A DNA stretch of 64,000 bases from Hyperoodon ampullatus (lineage: Eukaryota > Chordata > Mammalia > Artiodactyla > Ziphiidae). A model generated the notes under the pieces. The model ran no database searches. It was not told where the DNA came from and worked only from the letters and a program-made list of their open reading frames with translations. The stretch spans positions 2,088,501 through 2,152,500 of the forward strand of contig OX457060.1 of the NCBI GenBank assembly GCA_949752795.1, in the 5' to 3' direction. Of this stretch, positions 48,601-60,600 are shown piece by piece. Position 1 is the first letter of the stretch, and every line of letters starts with the position of its first letter. The position numbers were made by a program, and so were the translations under genes.

Positions 48601-51600
48601 TAAATTTGTAGTTCAAAATTTTCCAAAAACAAACAAGCAAACAAAAACCAGGCTCAGATGGTTTCACTGGCAAGTTCTAACGAAATTTAAAAAGAACTAA
48701 CACCAAAGACAATTTTTCACAAGATCCTTCAGAAAACAGAAGAGTATTGAATAATTTGTATCCTTTTATGATACCAAAACCAGACAAAGACAGTATAAGA
48801 AAAGAATATTACAGACCAATATCCCTTATGGACATAAACGTAAAAATCCTCAACAAAATATTAGAAAAATAAAATCCAGCAATATAGTAAAAGAATAACA
48901 TACCACAACCAAGTGTGGTTTACTTTGGGAATGCAAGGCTAATTCAATATTTGAAAATCAATGAATGTAATTCACCATATTAGCAGGCTAAAGAAGAAAA
49001 CCCACATAATCATATCAACTGATGCAGAAAAAGCATTTGACAAAATTTAACATCCATTCAACAAAACCTCCCAAGAAGCTAGGAATAGAAGGGAACTTCT
49101 TAATCTGAAAAAGGGCATCTACCAAAAACTCAGAAAATTTAGATGGAAAGGTACAGCAACTAGAATAACCAAACTAATTTTGAAAAAAAATTAAGAGGAC
49201 TCCAGCTGATTTTAAGATGTGCTATAGGACTTCTCTGGTGGCACAGTGGATGAGAATCTGCCTGCTGATGCAGGGGACACGGGTTTGATCCCTGGTCCGG
49301 GAAGATCCCACACGCCACGGAGCAACTAAGCCCATGCTCCACAACTGCTGAGCCTGTTCCTGAAGCCTGCGAGCCACAACTACTGAGCCCATGTGCCACA
49401 ACTACTGAAGCCCACGCGCCTAGAGCCCGTGCTCCACAACGAGAGAAGCCACTGCAATGAGAAGCCTGCGCGCCGCAACGAAGAGTAGCCCCCGCTCGCC
49501 GCAACTAGCGAAAGCCGGTGCGCAGCAATGAAGACCCAATGCAGCCAAAAATAAATAATAAAGCTAGAGTAATCACAACAGTGTGATATTGGCAAAGGGA
49601 TAGATATATAGCTCAATGGAACATAACAGCATTAAGAAATAGACCCACGCAAATATGGCAAATTGATTTTTTACAAAAGTGCAAGGACAATCCGGTTAGA
49701 AAATGGATAAAAGAATAGATATATCACCAAATAAGATGTTCAACATCTTGTTGTTGTTCAACATGATTAGCCATTAGGAAAATGCAAATTGAAAGCAGAA
49801 TGAGATATCACACCTATTAGAAGACCAATAATAAAAAAAATAGTGGCAATACTGTATGCTGACAAGGTCATATATGCAGGTGGGATTGTAAAATGATACC
49901 GCAGTTTGGCAGTTTCTTATAAAACAAAACATGTACTTAACATATGACTCAACAATTACACTTTTGGGCTTTTATCCCAGAGAAATGAAAACTCATGTTC
50001 ACACAAAGACATATACACAAATGTTTATAGAAGTTCTATTCATAATCACCCCAAACTGGAAACAACCTAAATGTCCTTCAATGGGTGAATGGATAAACAC
50101 TTTGTGGTACATCCATATCAAGCTGTACTTCTCAACAACTCTCTTAGGAATGCATGATGGGAGGATGTGACTACAAAGAGTCTGCACAAGAGACCTTTTG
50201 GGGTGACAGGACTTCCCTGTATTCTGATTGTGGTGGTGGTGACGTGAACCTGTGCATGTGTTAAAGCTCATAGAACTCCACACCAGAAAATCCAATTTTA
50301 CTGTATGTTAATTTAAATTAAAATAAAAATTTTAAAATACCAACCAAACACCAAAGTCAAAGCAGAATTAAAACAAAACAAAAACTTGTATGATACAGAA
50401 AGATGTAAAATAGAAGGTGACACTGAAATGCAGGATTATAATAACCATGCTTTTTGTATCCTGCTTTCTTCACTTAAGTCTTTACATGTCAGTGAATATA
50501 AAGTCATCTTCACAAGTCATCATTTTAAATGGCTGCATAGTACTCTGTTCTATAAATGGTTTATAATCATTATAAGCAATCCCTTTTTGTTGGATAGTTA
50601 ACATTTCCCGAATGTTTTGCTATTTAAAGTGATGTGATGAACATCCTGATACACACTGCTTTACACACTCTTCACATCAATTCCTTCAAATACATTCTTT
50701 TTTTTTTTTTGCGGTACGCGGGCCTCTCACTATTGTGGCCTCTCCCGTTGCGGAGCACAGGCTCCAGATGTGCAGGCTCAGCGGCCATGTCTCACGGGCC
50801 CAGCCGCTCCACGGCATGTGGGATCTTCCCGGACCGGGGCACGAACCCGTGTCCCCTGCATCGGCAGGCGGACTCCCAACCACTGCGCCACCAGGGAAGC
50901 CCCAAATACATTCTTAAACATGGATCAAAAGGTATGGAGATTTTTAAGGCTTTTGTTAGATACTGACAAACTTTTCTCCTGAATGATTTTAAGTTTACGA
51001 TCCTCTCAACAGTGCAAGAGGATGCCTATTTTGCTCATCCTTGCTGTGTTTGATGGCAAAATTGGTCACAATACTTTGTTCTTCTTCCCAAGAAGAGGTC
51101 TTTTATTCCTTCCGTCACATTTGGCCCAGCCTGATGATGTGATCTGGACAGTTAGCGTGTGGTGGACGTGATGCTGTGCGAGCTCGGAGCCTAGGCCGAG
51201 AGACTTTGCAGCTGCCACTTGCATTCTTGGGATTCCAGCCACAAGTGCCACGTGACGGCACCCAGGCTAGCCTCCCGGAGGATGACAGGCCCCGTGGAGC
51301 CGAGCAGAGCCATCTCAGGTGAGGCCGCCCTAGACCAGCTGCTCTCCAGCCAACCCTCCAACGGACCACACACACGGACGAGCCCAGCCAAGACCTGCGA
51401 TCAGCCAGGTGTGGCTCAGACGAGAATACCCAGCCAACCTGTAGACTTGTAAGCTGGTAATTGTTTTAAGCCACTGAGCCTTGGGGTGGTTTGTAATGTA
51501 AAAATAGAGTACCAATACACTCACGGACATTTGATTGTTATTAATCCTTTACAGTTTTATCAATGAACAAGGACATCTCATTGTTTTTGTGTATTTCTTT

Positions 51601-54600
51601 AATTGTCAGTGTAGTATTTTTCATATACTTATTTGCCATTTTAAATCTTATTTAGTGAATCACCTATTTTCCTACTGATGCGTTATTTTTTCCCTGTTGA
51701 TTTTGTAAGAGCTCTTTTTACTAACCCTTTGCCTGTTAAATGTGTTTTCACAGAATAACAATACTGACTTTCTTGTGTAGCTCATGAACTTGCTCTGCAT
51801 GCCAAAGAGGGTAATTCTCAAACAATTTTCAAAGATACAATGTGGCCTCCCGAGGGATTACTTTAAAGGGGTTAATATTCCTTTTGAGTGTAGTTTCTAG
51901 CACATTCACCGTCAAAGAAAATCGGCCTGCGACTTGACAAGACGTTAAGCATTTCAGAGTTCAAAGCATCATTCAGCTCTGGTCACAGGATCGGGTACCA
52001 TCGCCATGGGCAGCCACCTCTGCCTGTGTGTCTTCCCACGATGCACGAGGCACAGCCTGCTCACCTCTGCCTTTGCACTTTCTCCCCCAGAGACACTCGG
52101 AGTCAGTTTTCAAAGTGGGTGCCAAGCTGTACTTGGCTGCCAGATTCCTTGTGAGAAAAATGCCCACTTTCTCCCCTTTTGTAGTTTGCAACACACAATT
52201 CTCTGAGAAGTCCTGCAGAAGTCTACTGGACCCGGTTCGATTTTATCAAACAAAATCTGGGAAATGCTGAGCTGCAACAATCGCCAGAAGTGGAGGGAAG
52301 CTGCAAACCTGACCCACCTGTTGGTTTAGGGCTCAACAACAAACCTCCTCCCCAAACTTCTCCTAACGTCCGGGTACTTGCAACCACTCCAATCCAGGCA
52401 CGTCGCTCTGTCAGAGAATGAGCAAGCCGAAAACCAAAATACTCTTTAAGCCCTGCCGAGGTGGTCTCGCACTGGGAACTCGCCCTGGCCGGAAGCTCCA
52501 CCCATCACCTTTTCTCATCCCCTCCTGCCCCCTGCACTGTCTCTTCTCTCTCCCCTCTCGGACAGGGGCTGATGCCCAGCGTTCTCCTGAGGATTATCGC
52601 GCCCCGCCCCGCCTCCCTGATGGGTGTGGGAGTGTGATTCACACTCTTGTTCACAGCTGTGTAAGAGCCCTTCCGGGAGGCTTCTCTGCTCCACGCGGGC
52701 CTGGGTCTGGGCATGCTGTCCCCAGGTGAGCAGGGTCACAGTCCCCATGCTTCCTAAAGGTGTGAAGTGCTAAGAGTTTGCTGACTACAACATTCCTGTA
52801 TCAAATAAAACTCTTAATTTATAGAAAAACTTATTTGGCCAATAAACAGTGGAGCATTATTTGGAGCACCATTTAAAGTGAGATCTAAACCCTAAGTACA
52901 GTCAGATACCACGACATTAATCTTAGTCACATCTAAACCCAAAGCAGCCCCTTCCTGGGATTTCGGGTCACCTGGCTGGCTCTCTCCTGGCACCCCTCCC
53001 CAATTCTACCCGTTGTCACCCAAACAGCAGTTTCTGAAGCTGAAACTTTGGCTGTCTTAGTAAAAGTGTTATTAGCGATTATTTTCTGCTACATCTGAGA
53101 AGTGGTTCCCAGGCCCTTTTCCCAGATGCTCCGGGCTCTGCTTCCGTCTCCCCACGCTCGCAGACGTGGAGCTGCAGCGGGCAAGCCCAAGCCCGTCCAC
53201 TGGCCTGCCGCCCAGGGCCTGCCCTCTACCCTGTCAGGAGAGTCCTCCCACGCGAGAGCTTATCTCCAGGTCTCTGCGGCTTTGAATCAGGCTTCGTCTA
53301 GAGGCCTAATTTGCTCAGAATTCCTAATGCAGAGATGGCAAACAGATTTCGTGTTGTTCATTAACTCTGACTGATTGGAAGTGGCTGCCTGGAGCGCTTA
53401 TCAATTAGCAAAGATTGTCAGGTATGTGCGTGTGTATGTGAGTGTGTGTGTGTGAGTGTGCACACACACACGTGGGTGTATATCAGTGTGTGGAGGCTGC
53501 AGGATTCACATCAGATGTTTGCCATCATTGACTTAAGGCGGTCCTTAATGCTCTCCGTAACTGGCTGCCGCCTTTACAACCTGGATCCTCTGCCTTGGAA
53601 TTTTTTCCTGCGGTAGCTGAGAGTCAGAAACCCTCAGCTAAAGCATTTGTAATTATTAAAAAAACGACCCTTAAACAGCCCCTGGCTGGGTGTTCAACAG
53701 AGGTTTCTACCCAGAGTATGGCAGTCAGCTTTAGTGCAGGAAGCGTAAGCTCTGACATCCCAGGAACAGTGAGCTGAATGATGACCCGGGACAGTCCATC
53801 TCTGTAGATCCCGCACCGGGTACTGCAGTGGCTCTAGTCGTGGGATGACAGAGAGTGCAGAGCTCAGGGCCAAGACCTCAGGGGCACCCGTCAGGGGGTG
53901 CTGAGGGGCATCGCCTGCAGCCCTGACTGACCCTGGCTTCCACTGGGCTCTTGAAAACCCAGGGCCGTTCATGATTCTTTCTGCAGAATGGAGCTCGACA
54001 GGGATGTCACAAGTCTGGAAACAAGGCAGTTGGAGCCTAGTACATGAGTGATCCAAGAAGTCACAGAGTGTCTGCGTGGGGATGAGGGTGGGTGACCTGG
54101 AAGGATGAGGCCTCAACCCAAATCTCATTCGTCACGAATAACTTTCGGGGCCTGAGGTCACTGGGGCTCCTGTGATTGTTCCCCTCTCATTCAACCCACA
54201 CACCCATTGCAGATGAATCCTACGAAGCCCTCTTCTGCATGAAGATCCAAGATTCCAGTGATCTTCCCGTCACCTGTTGCATGAAGTTACCACACCCGGT
54301 GTCCCTCTGCTGGGAGCTCTTCCCCGGAGGCCGCATGACCCGCTGCTCCTCCGCCTCCCTTACTCAGATGTCACCTTCCCAGGGAGGCCTTTCTCAATCA
54401 CTCTATTTTAAATCATTCCCTGTGGTAGCTGCCTGATGGCCCTTAAAGCTATCCATGTCCTAATTCTGGGAACCTGTGAAAGTTACCTTACATGGCAAAA
54501 GGGACTCTGCAGATGTGATTTGCTTAAGGATCTTGTGACGAGAAGGCAATCCTGGATTATCCGGGTGGGCCCAACATCATCACCAGGATTCTTATAAAAC

Positions 54601-57600
54601 AGAGGGGAATGTATCTACTTTACGGAGAGAAGGCAATGTGATAGCGGAAGTGGAGATTGGAGTGACGCAGCTACAAGTTGGCAAGTGCCAGCAGCCTCCA
54701 GAAGCTGGCAGAGTCAAGGAAAAGGTTCTTACCCAGAGCCTCCAAAAGGAACCTGCCTGCCAACCGAGAGACTGATTAGCCCAGTGAGGCTGACTTGGGA
54801 CTTGTAGTCTCAGAACTGTTAAAGAGAATACATTTGTGTTAAGCTACCAAGTTTGTGACAATGTGTTACAGCAGCCGTAGGAAACTAATACACACCCATG
54901 TGCACCGCCCCCCATTCCCCTTCCTGCTTTAGTTTCTCCCCCAGCCTCATCTGACACCTTGCATTTTTCTTGTTAGGGTCATGTGTCTCCCTCGCTAGGT
55001 GTCAGCTCCACGGGGACAGGAGCCTTTGTCTGTTGTGTTCTCTGATGGATCCCCAGTGCCGGCATCCAGAGCTGCTTTTTGTGGAACGGACGGATCAATG
55101 TCAGTGTGGACTCTGGCTCAGGCCCAGAGCAGGGCAGCCTCTCCCTCGCTGTGGTCCGGACTCCCTTAAGACCCGGGGGCGGGGCCCATCCTATCCCAAC
55201 CTACAGTGGACCCTGTCCTGTTTGTCGGATGCCAAGGCCACCCTCCTTCCTGCCCTCTGGAAGCCTCAGATACCGGGAGGTGGCTTGTGAGTGGCCCATG
55301 AGAGCCGGGGTGTGGTGTGTCAGGTGAGGCTCTGGAGAGTGGCAGGCCCCATCCCACTAGTCCCACCCCACAGGTCTGACAGGAGCACCCCGCTCGGGGA
55401 CTGCAGCATCCCCAGTCTCAGACTCCTCCTCTGTAAAGAGGGATAACACCATGACCCCATCAGGGATGTGGCCAGAACCAAGCGAGAGAAGTGGCTGCTA
55501 ATCCACTCTCACTCTAGTGAGGTATCATTTACTCTTATTTGGGGTGAGCTGTGCTGCTAGTCCATTTCAGAGAAGCAGGGGGCATGGGTTTGTCCTTGTG
55601 GTGCTCAGCGGGGTAGCAGGTCGTGGTGGGCCCACTGAGTACCCTGGGGTTTGTCCTGCAGCCATAGTCCCAGGAATTCTGCCCTAAATGGATACTGACC
55701 TAGATTGCAAGGACAGCTGGCCACCTCCTGCTGGGAACTTGAGCTGACAGGCCCTTCCTCACGACCTGCCAGTGCCTTTCCCTGGGGATGGTGGGTCAGC
55801 CGGTGTCTCAGAGAGCGATTCCCCGAGGACCTCCGAATCCTCCAGGGCATCCTCCTTCCGCACTGCACCCTGGACGTAACCCTTATAGATCAGGACATCA
55901 GTGCTGAGAGCACCAGTGGTGACATCTTGGGGCTGAGTCTACGAGAGCTCTCAGGCACGAAGCCCTGAGCAGAATAACCAAGGTGGCAGGAGGGGAGGTT
56001 AGTGAAGGGGGGGAGTGGAGGTCTCTAACCTGGCCTCTCCTCCAGCTGTAGCTATGGAGCCATCCCGTCACTACCCCGTCGGGCTCTCAGATCCAGTCAA
56101 CTGCAGAGTCCGCACGGGGCTGCCCTTGCCTGCCCTCCCTGACCCCCCAGCACCCGTCCTGGCAAAGTGAGGATTCTTGAGGAAGACCTCTCTCACTCCC
56201 CATTGCCGAGTTACACTTGTCCCTGGGTGGAAGGGCCTGGAAGGCTCAGCCTCAGGAGGAGAGGCCAGGGAACCGCTGTGACTCGGTGGCAGGGAAGGCT
56301 TGCACACGGCGAGCCAGTAGGGGGAGGCCGGCTTCTAGGAGAAGCAGAGCTGTGAGAAGTGGAACAGCTGAGGCCCTGGTGGTGGTTGGGGGGGGCCGGG
56401 GGGCAGGGAGGGGGTCAGGCCGCTCCCGCTCTGACTCTTGCTGGCCACGTGATCTTGGACGAAAGAAAACCTTTCTAAGCCTCAGCACACTCATCTGCGA
56501 AATGAAGATAGTAAGAGTACCAATCAAATACGACTGTTGTGAGGCATAATTCACATGAGAAAGATCATGTACGTGGTCTGGCAGGGTGCCTGACATGAAG
56601 GTAGCACTCAGCAAATGTTAGGTATAGTGATGACAACCGGGGTGATGATGATGACAGCAGTGGATGCCGGAGCCCGAGGACTTTACTTCTCTGCTCCATG
56701 ACACATGCAGCCTCTCACTGTTTTCCATGGGATGTGGGAGAGGAGAAGGGTGCTCCAGCATCCCCAGGACAGAGAGGCCCCCGCTCCCCACGGTCTGGGC
56801 TCCGCACCTGCTGTCTCTGGCCAGGACAGTGAATCCGGGCACACAGGAGCTGGGGGAGAGGTCACAGGCAGTGGCGAAACCTTACCTTGGTTGTCGTAGG
56901 AGGTGATGACCTGGGGCTGCTGGGGCTGCTGCTTCTCCACCAGGTTTCCTATTTAAGGAAGACAGAGGGAACTGCAGTGACCACTGGGCCCACGGTGGGG
57001 TGGATTCTTCCCCAGGCAGAGGAGAGAGCTGCCAGGCTCGGCCTAAACACGTGTGAATCAGCAGAGTCGCACACCTGAACGCAGAGGCGAGTGACCGGGA
57101 GCCCGTGTACGCACAGCCTCACGCTCTCGGCAGGTGCCGGCAGAGGCTGGGTTTTTCTAGAGAAGCTGGGGACGCCTCCCATGGGCTAAGTGACCACAGC
57201 TCCTGACTTTGCTGCAGCCGGGCCCAGTTCCCAAAGTGCAGAGGGATGCCCTGCTCATCTCCACACCTTTCTTTGGAGCCGCCAGGGAGGCTCCTATCCT
57301 GATTACGGGCCTGCAGCTTCAACTGGTTAACTTTGCCAAAGACCCCCACAGCCAGGTGAGACGCGGGACTTGAACCCAAGTCTCCAGCCTCCTGCCTCCC
57401 TCTGAGAGGAATGGGGTGGGTGGGTACCCTACCGCCTACTCTAGCCTAGGAGCTGGGGTGCTTGCAGTTTGGTTCAGTTTCACAGACATTTGCAGGGCAC
57501 CCGTTCTGCAGGGTGAATGCTCTCCATGCACTGGTCATATTCATGTCCCGGGACACAGAGCTGTCCTCAGAGCCTAGTGGAGCCAGGCTGCTGTGGAGAG

Positions 57601-60600
57601 ATGCCCAGCTGCTGCCATAGGCCATGGTGGGGGGAGCCCACAGGCTTGTCTGCCCCTCCTACAGGAAGCACCGCCCTCCCTCCATCTCTCCCTTTACAGC
57701 CGCTGTGGTGGCCTGGTCTTGCCCTTGAACCTCTGCTTCAGAGGGGTGGGGGAAGGGCCACTACCACCCTGGCCTGCCATCTTCTCCCCTGGTCTCCCAC
57801 TGGGCTGCAGAAAGGCTGTTGGCCCTGTCACTGGAAGTGACCACGGGCACCTGTGCCTGGACCTGGTGCAGGCACTCAGGGGCACTGGCCTGACCTGCTT
57901 CCCTTCATATGACATCCCTTGTGTACCCAGCCAGATCTGTCACTCAGCGTTTCCCATGCCTGGGCTCAGGCAGAAACCAATCAAGGTGGATGGGTGGGTG
58001 GGTCACTGAGCTGGGCTGGACTTGTGATCCTCCTGGCAGGGCCTTGCCCTGGGAAGCCCATCCTCTCCAGCCTTCTCTATAAGCAGGCCCAGGCAGGACC
58101 CTTAGCCCCCCCGGGCGGAGGTCGATTGGTTGGCTAAGGGCCAGGACCGCTGTGTGTGCCAACCCAGGGTGATGCTGTATGCTGGGCTGGAGCTCCAGGC
58201 CAGACCCAGGCGAGGACGGGGCAGCTGCCTCCTGCGGGCACAGCTGGCCGCATCTCTGCTCGGCTGGCTGATGGAAGAAATAGGATCTGGGAAGGGAATC
58301 CTCAAGGAGAACGATTGGCTGGCATAGCTGCTGTGGGCTATTTATAGTCAGGGTTGCACAGCTGGTTTCCCTGTAGCTGTGGGGCGTAAGTCCCTGTGCT
58401 GCTAGGCAGACTTCGGCCAGGACCAAGGAAAGCAGCCAATCACAGCAGGGGAAGCCCGTTGCCGGGCAAGCTGGTGGCTCAGCCCAAACACCTGCTGCTT
58501 GGAAAAGTTTGGAGCACTCGGGCTCCCCCCACCCTGCCAACGCCCCAGCCCAAGGAGTGCACAGTGCAGAAAGAGGGGGGACATGTGCCCTTTTGGACCA
58601 ACCCCACATTCAGCCACATTTGTGCACACTCCACCAAGCACAAGCCATCAGCTGCTTCCTTCTCAGATGAAAGCCATCCAGTTACCAGGGCTGGGTGCTC
58701 TGGGCACCAGCAAGGCAAGTATGTACCCAGGACCTCACCATCAGAAAACACAGAAGAAGCTGGAATTTTAACTTCTGCACGGGTGCAAGCATGCCACTCG
58801 AAAAAATTAATAAAATTTGACTTAGTAAATTTTAAATTGCATTATGTTGGTGGAGTGGTGGAACCATCATCTTTCCCAGGCTCAAGGCCTCTGTGTGGCC
58901 TCTCTCCAGCCCTGCACTTACCTGAAACTCTCAGTTCTTGGGTGGTTTTGCAAGAACTATAATCATTCTCTTTATCGGCTGGTACATTGTACTAAGACCC
59001 ACTTCATGTCTTAAGGAAGATGGATAAAGAAGATGTGGCACATATATACAATGGAATATTACTCAGCCATAAAAAGAAATGAAATTGAGCTATTTGTAAT
59101 GAGGTGGATGGACCTAGAGTCTGTCATACAGAGTGAAGTAAGTCAGAAAGAGAAAGACAGATACCGTATGCTGACACATATATATGGAATTTAAGGGAAA
59201 AAAATGTCATGAAGAACCTAGGGGTAAAACAGGAATAAAGACACAGACCTACTTGAGAATGGACTTGAGGATATGGGGAGGGGGAAGGGTAAGCTGTGAC
59301 AAACCGAGAGAGAGGCATGGACATATATACACTACTAAGCGTAAGGTAGATAGCTAGTGGGAAGCAGCCGCATAGCACAGGGAGATCAGCTCGGTGCTTT
59401 GTGACCGCCTGGAGGGGTGGGATAGGGAGGGTGGGAGGGAGGGAGATGCAAGAGGGAAGGGATATGGGAACAGATGTATATGTATAACTGATTCACTTTG
59501 TTATAAAGCAGAAACTAAAAAAAAGAAAAAGAAAAAAGAGTCTTGTAAGAGTTATCGTGTCTCTTTGTGTTTTGTTATATTTTTCCACTAAACTTACCCC
59601 AAACCAGGAACCCCGAAGACGGTAAAAAGAGGATGAATCCAGTATATTTCACTCCTCTCTTGAGGACTGATAACATTAATAACATGCCCGAGAAGCCATA
59701 AGATGAATTGCCAACAACTCAGGCAAAGTAAGAGCTGCGACAAACACAGACGCAGTGTCTCTTTCCTCCCATGTGGCCCGCCTGCCCTCCACCCACCCGC
59801 ACACTGGCCGAGCACGCCTCCCTGCGTGGGCTGCTATGTGCTTCTGTGGCTGTCAGGTGTCTGGAGGTCTGATTCTTACTGTAATTCTCAAGAGCCCACA
59901 GCACCGTTTCACTAACCTTGGCGTCTGCTTAGGTAGAGCTGGAACTGGTGCGTCTACCATCCGATGGCCCCGTATCAAGGTGTGGGAAGCCATCCCACAC
60001 CATGCATGCCCATCAGCCAGGACTCAGAGGGTGGTCCCTGGTGGTGGGGGTGTGTCTTGAGGATGAGTTTTCTCCATGCACAGTGCAGGGGACACAGGCG
60101 AGCTCTTCACCTCCAGGGTGCTGAGACTCGGCTGTGGTGAACGGCATTATGACGCAATCATTCTAACATGGACCCAGGGGGACGGGCGCTCCCAACCGTC
60201 CATCTCCAACAATTAGAACCCTTCCCGGCACAAAGTAATCACTGTCGACCTTTACTGAGGGAATGAATGAATGAATTTACTTTTAGAAGTTCATCCTCCC
60301 CTTTTGTTACCGTCAGAAGGATGGCAGAGCATAGGTGTTCTGTTTTGCTCAATTGGGGTCCTGTTTCCCCATTTGTGGAGCGTCATGGGGGGGTGGGTCC
60401 CTTCCTACTGGCATTTGATGAGTCAGTCATCCGATCCTGGGGCTCACACAGTTGGAATCTGACTGAATCCCCTACTGGGGCTCTGGGAATGGAGGCCTGA
60501 TTCTTACTGGAATTCTCACATGCCCACAGTGCAGTTCCACAGTGTTTATTCCTGGAGGCCGGGCTTACAAATCTCACAGTAAGGGCACAGAATAAGGCCC

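Larger units (their letters stand above)
50420..51760 (-). mobile_element. Old antisense L1, interrupted by a SINE and an LTR
   Basis: Pieces at 50420-50699 (ttaaatggctgcatagtact), 50903-51045 (ctctcaacagtgcaagagga) and 51535-51760 (ttttgtaagagctcttttta, actaaccctttgcctg) read as one reverse L1. The gaps are the CHR-2 SINE and the LTR listed separately. Confidence 0.65.
46778..56885 (-). other. KY: KY intron 3
   Basis: Phase 1, 10.1 kb, GTAAGG donor and ctttgcag acceptor. Rich in nested transposons (L1, CHR-1-like, CHR-2, two MaLR-like LTRs, L2). The part 51770-53400 has no family I could name; 52560-52720 is GC-rich. Confidence 0.85.
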
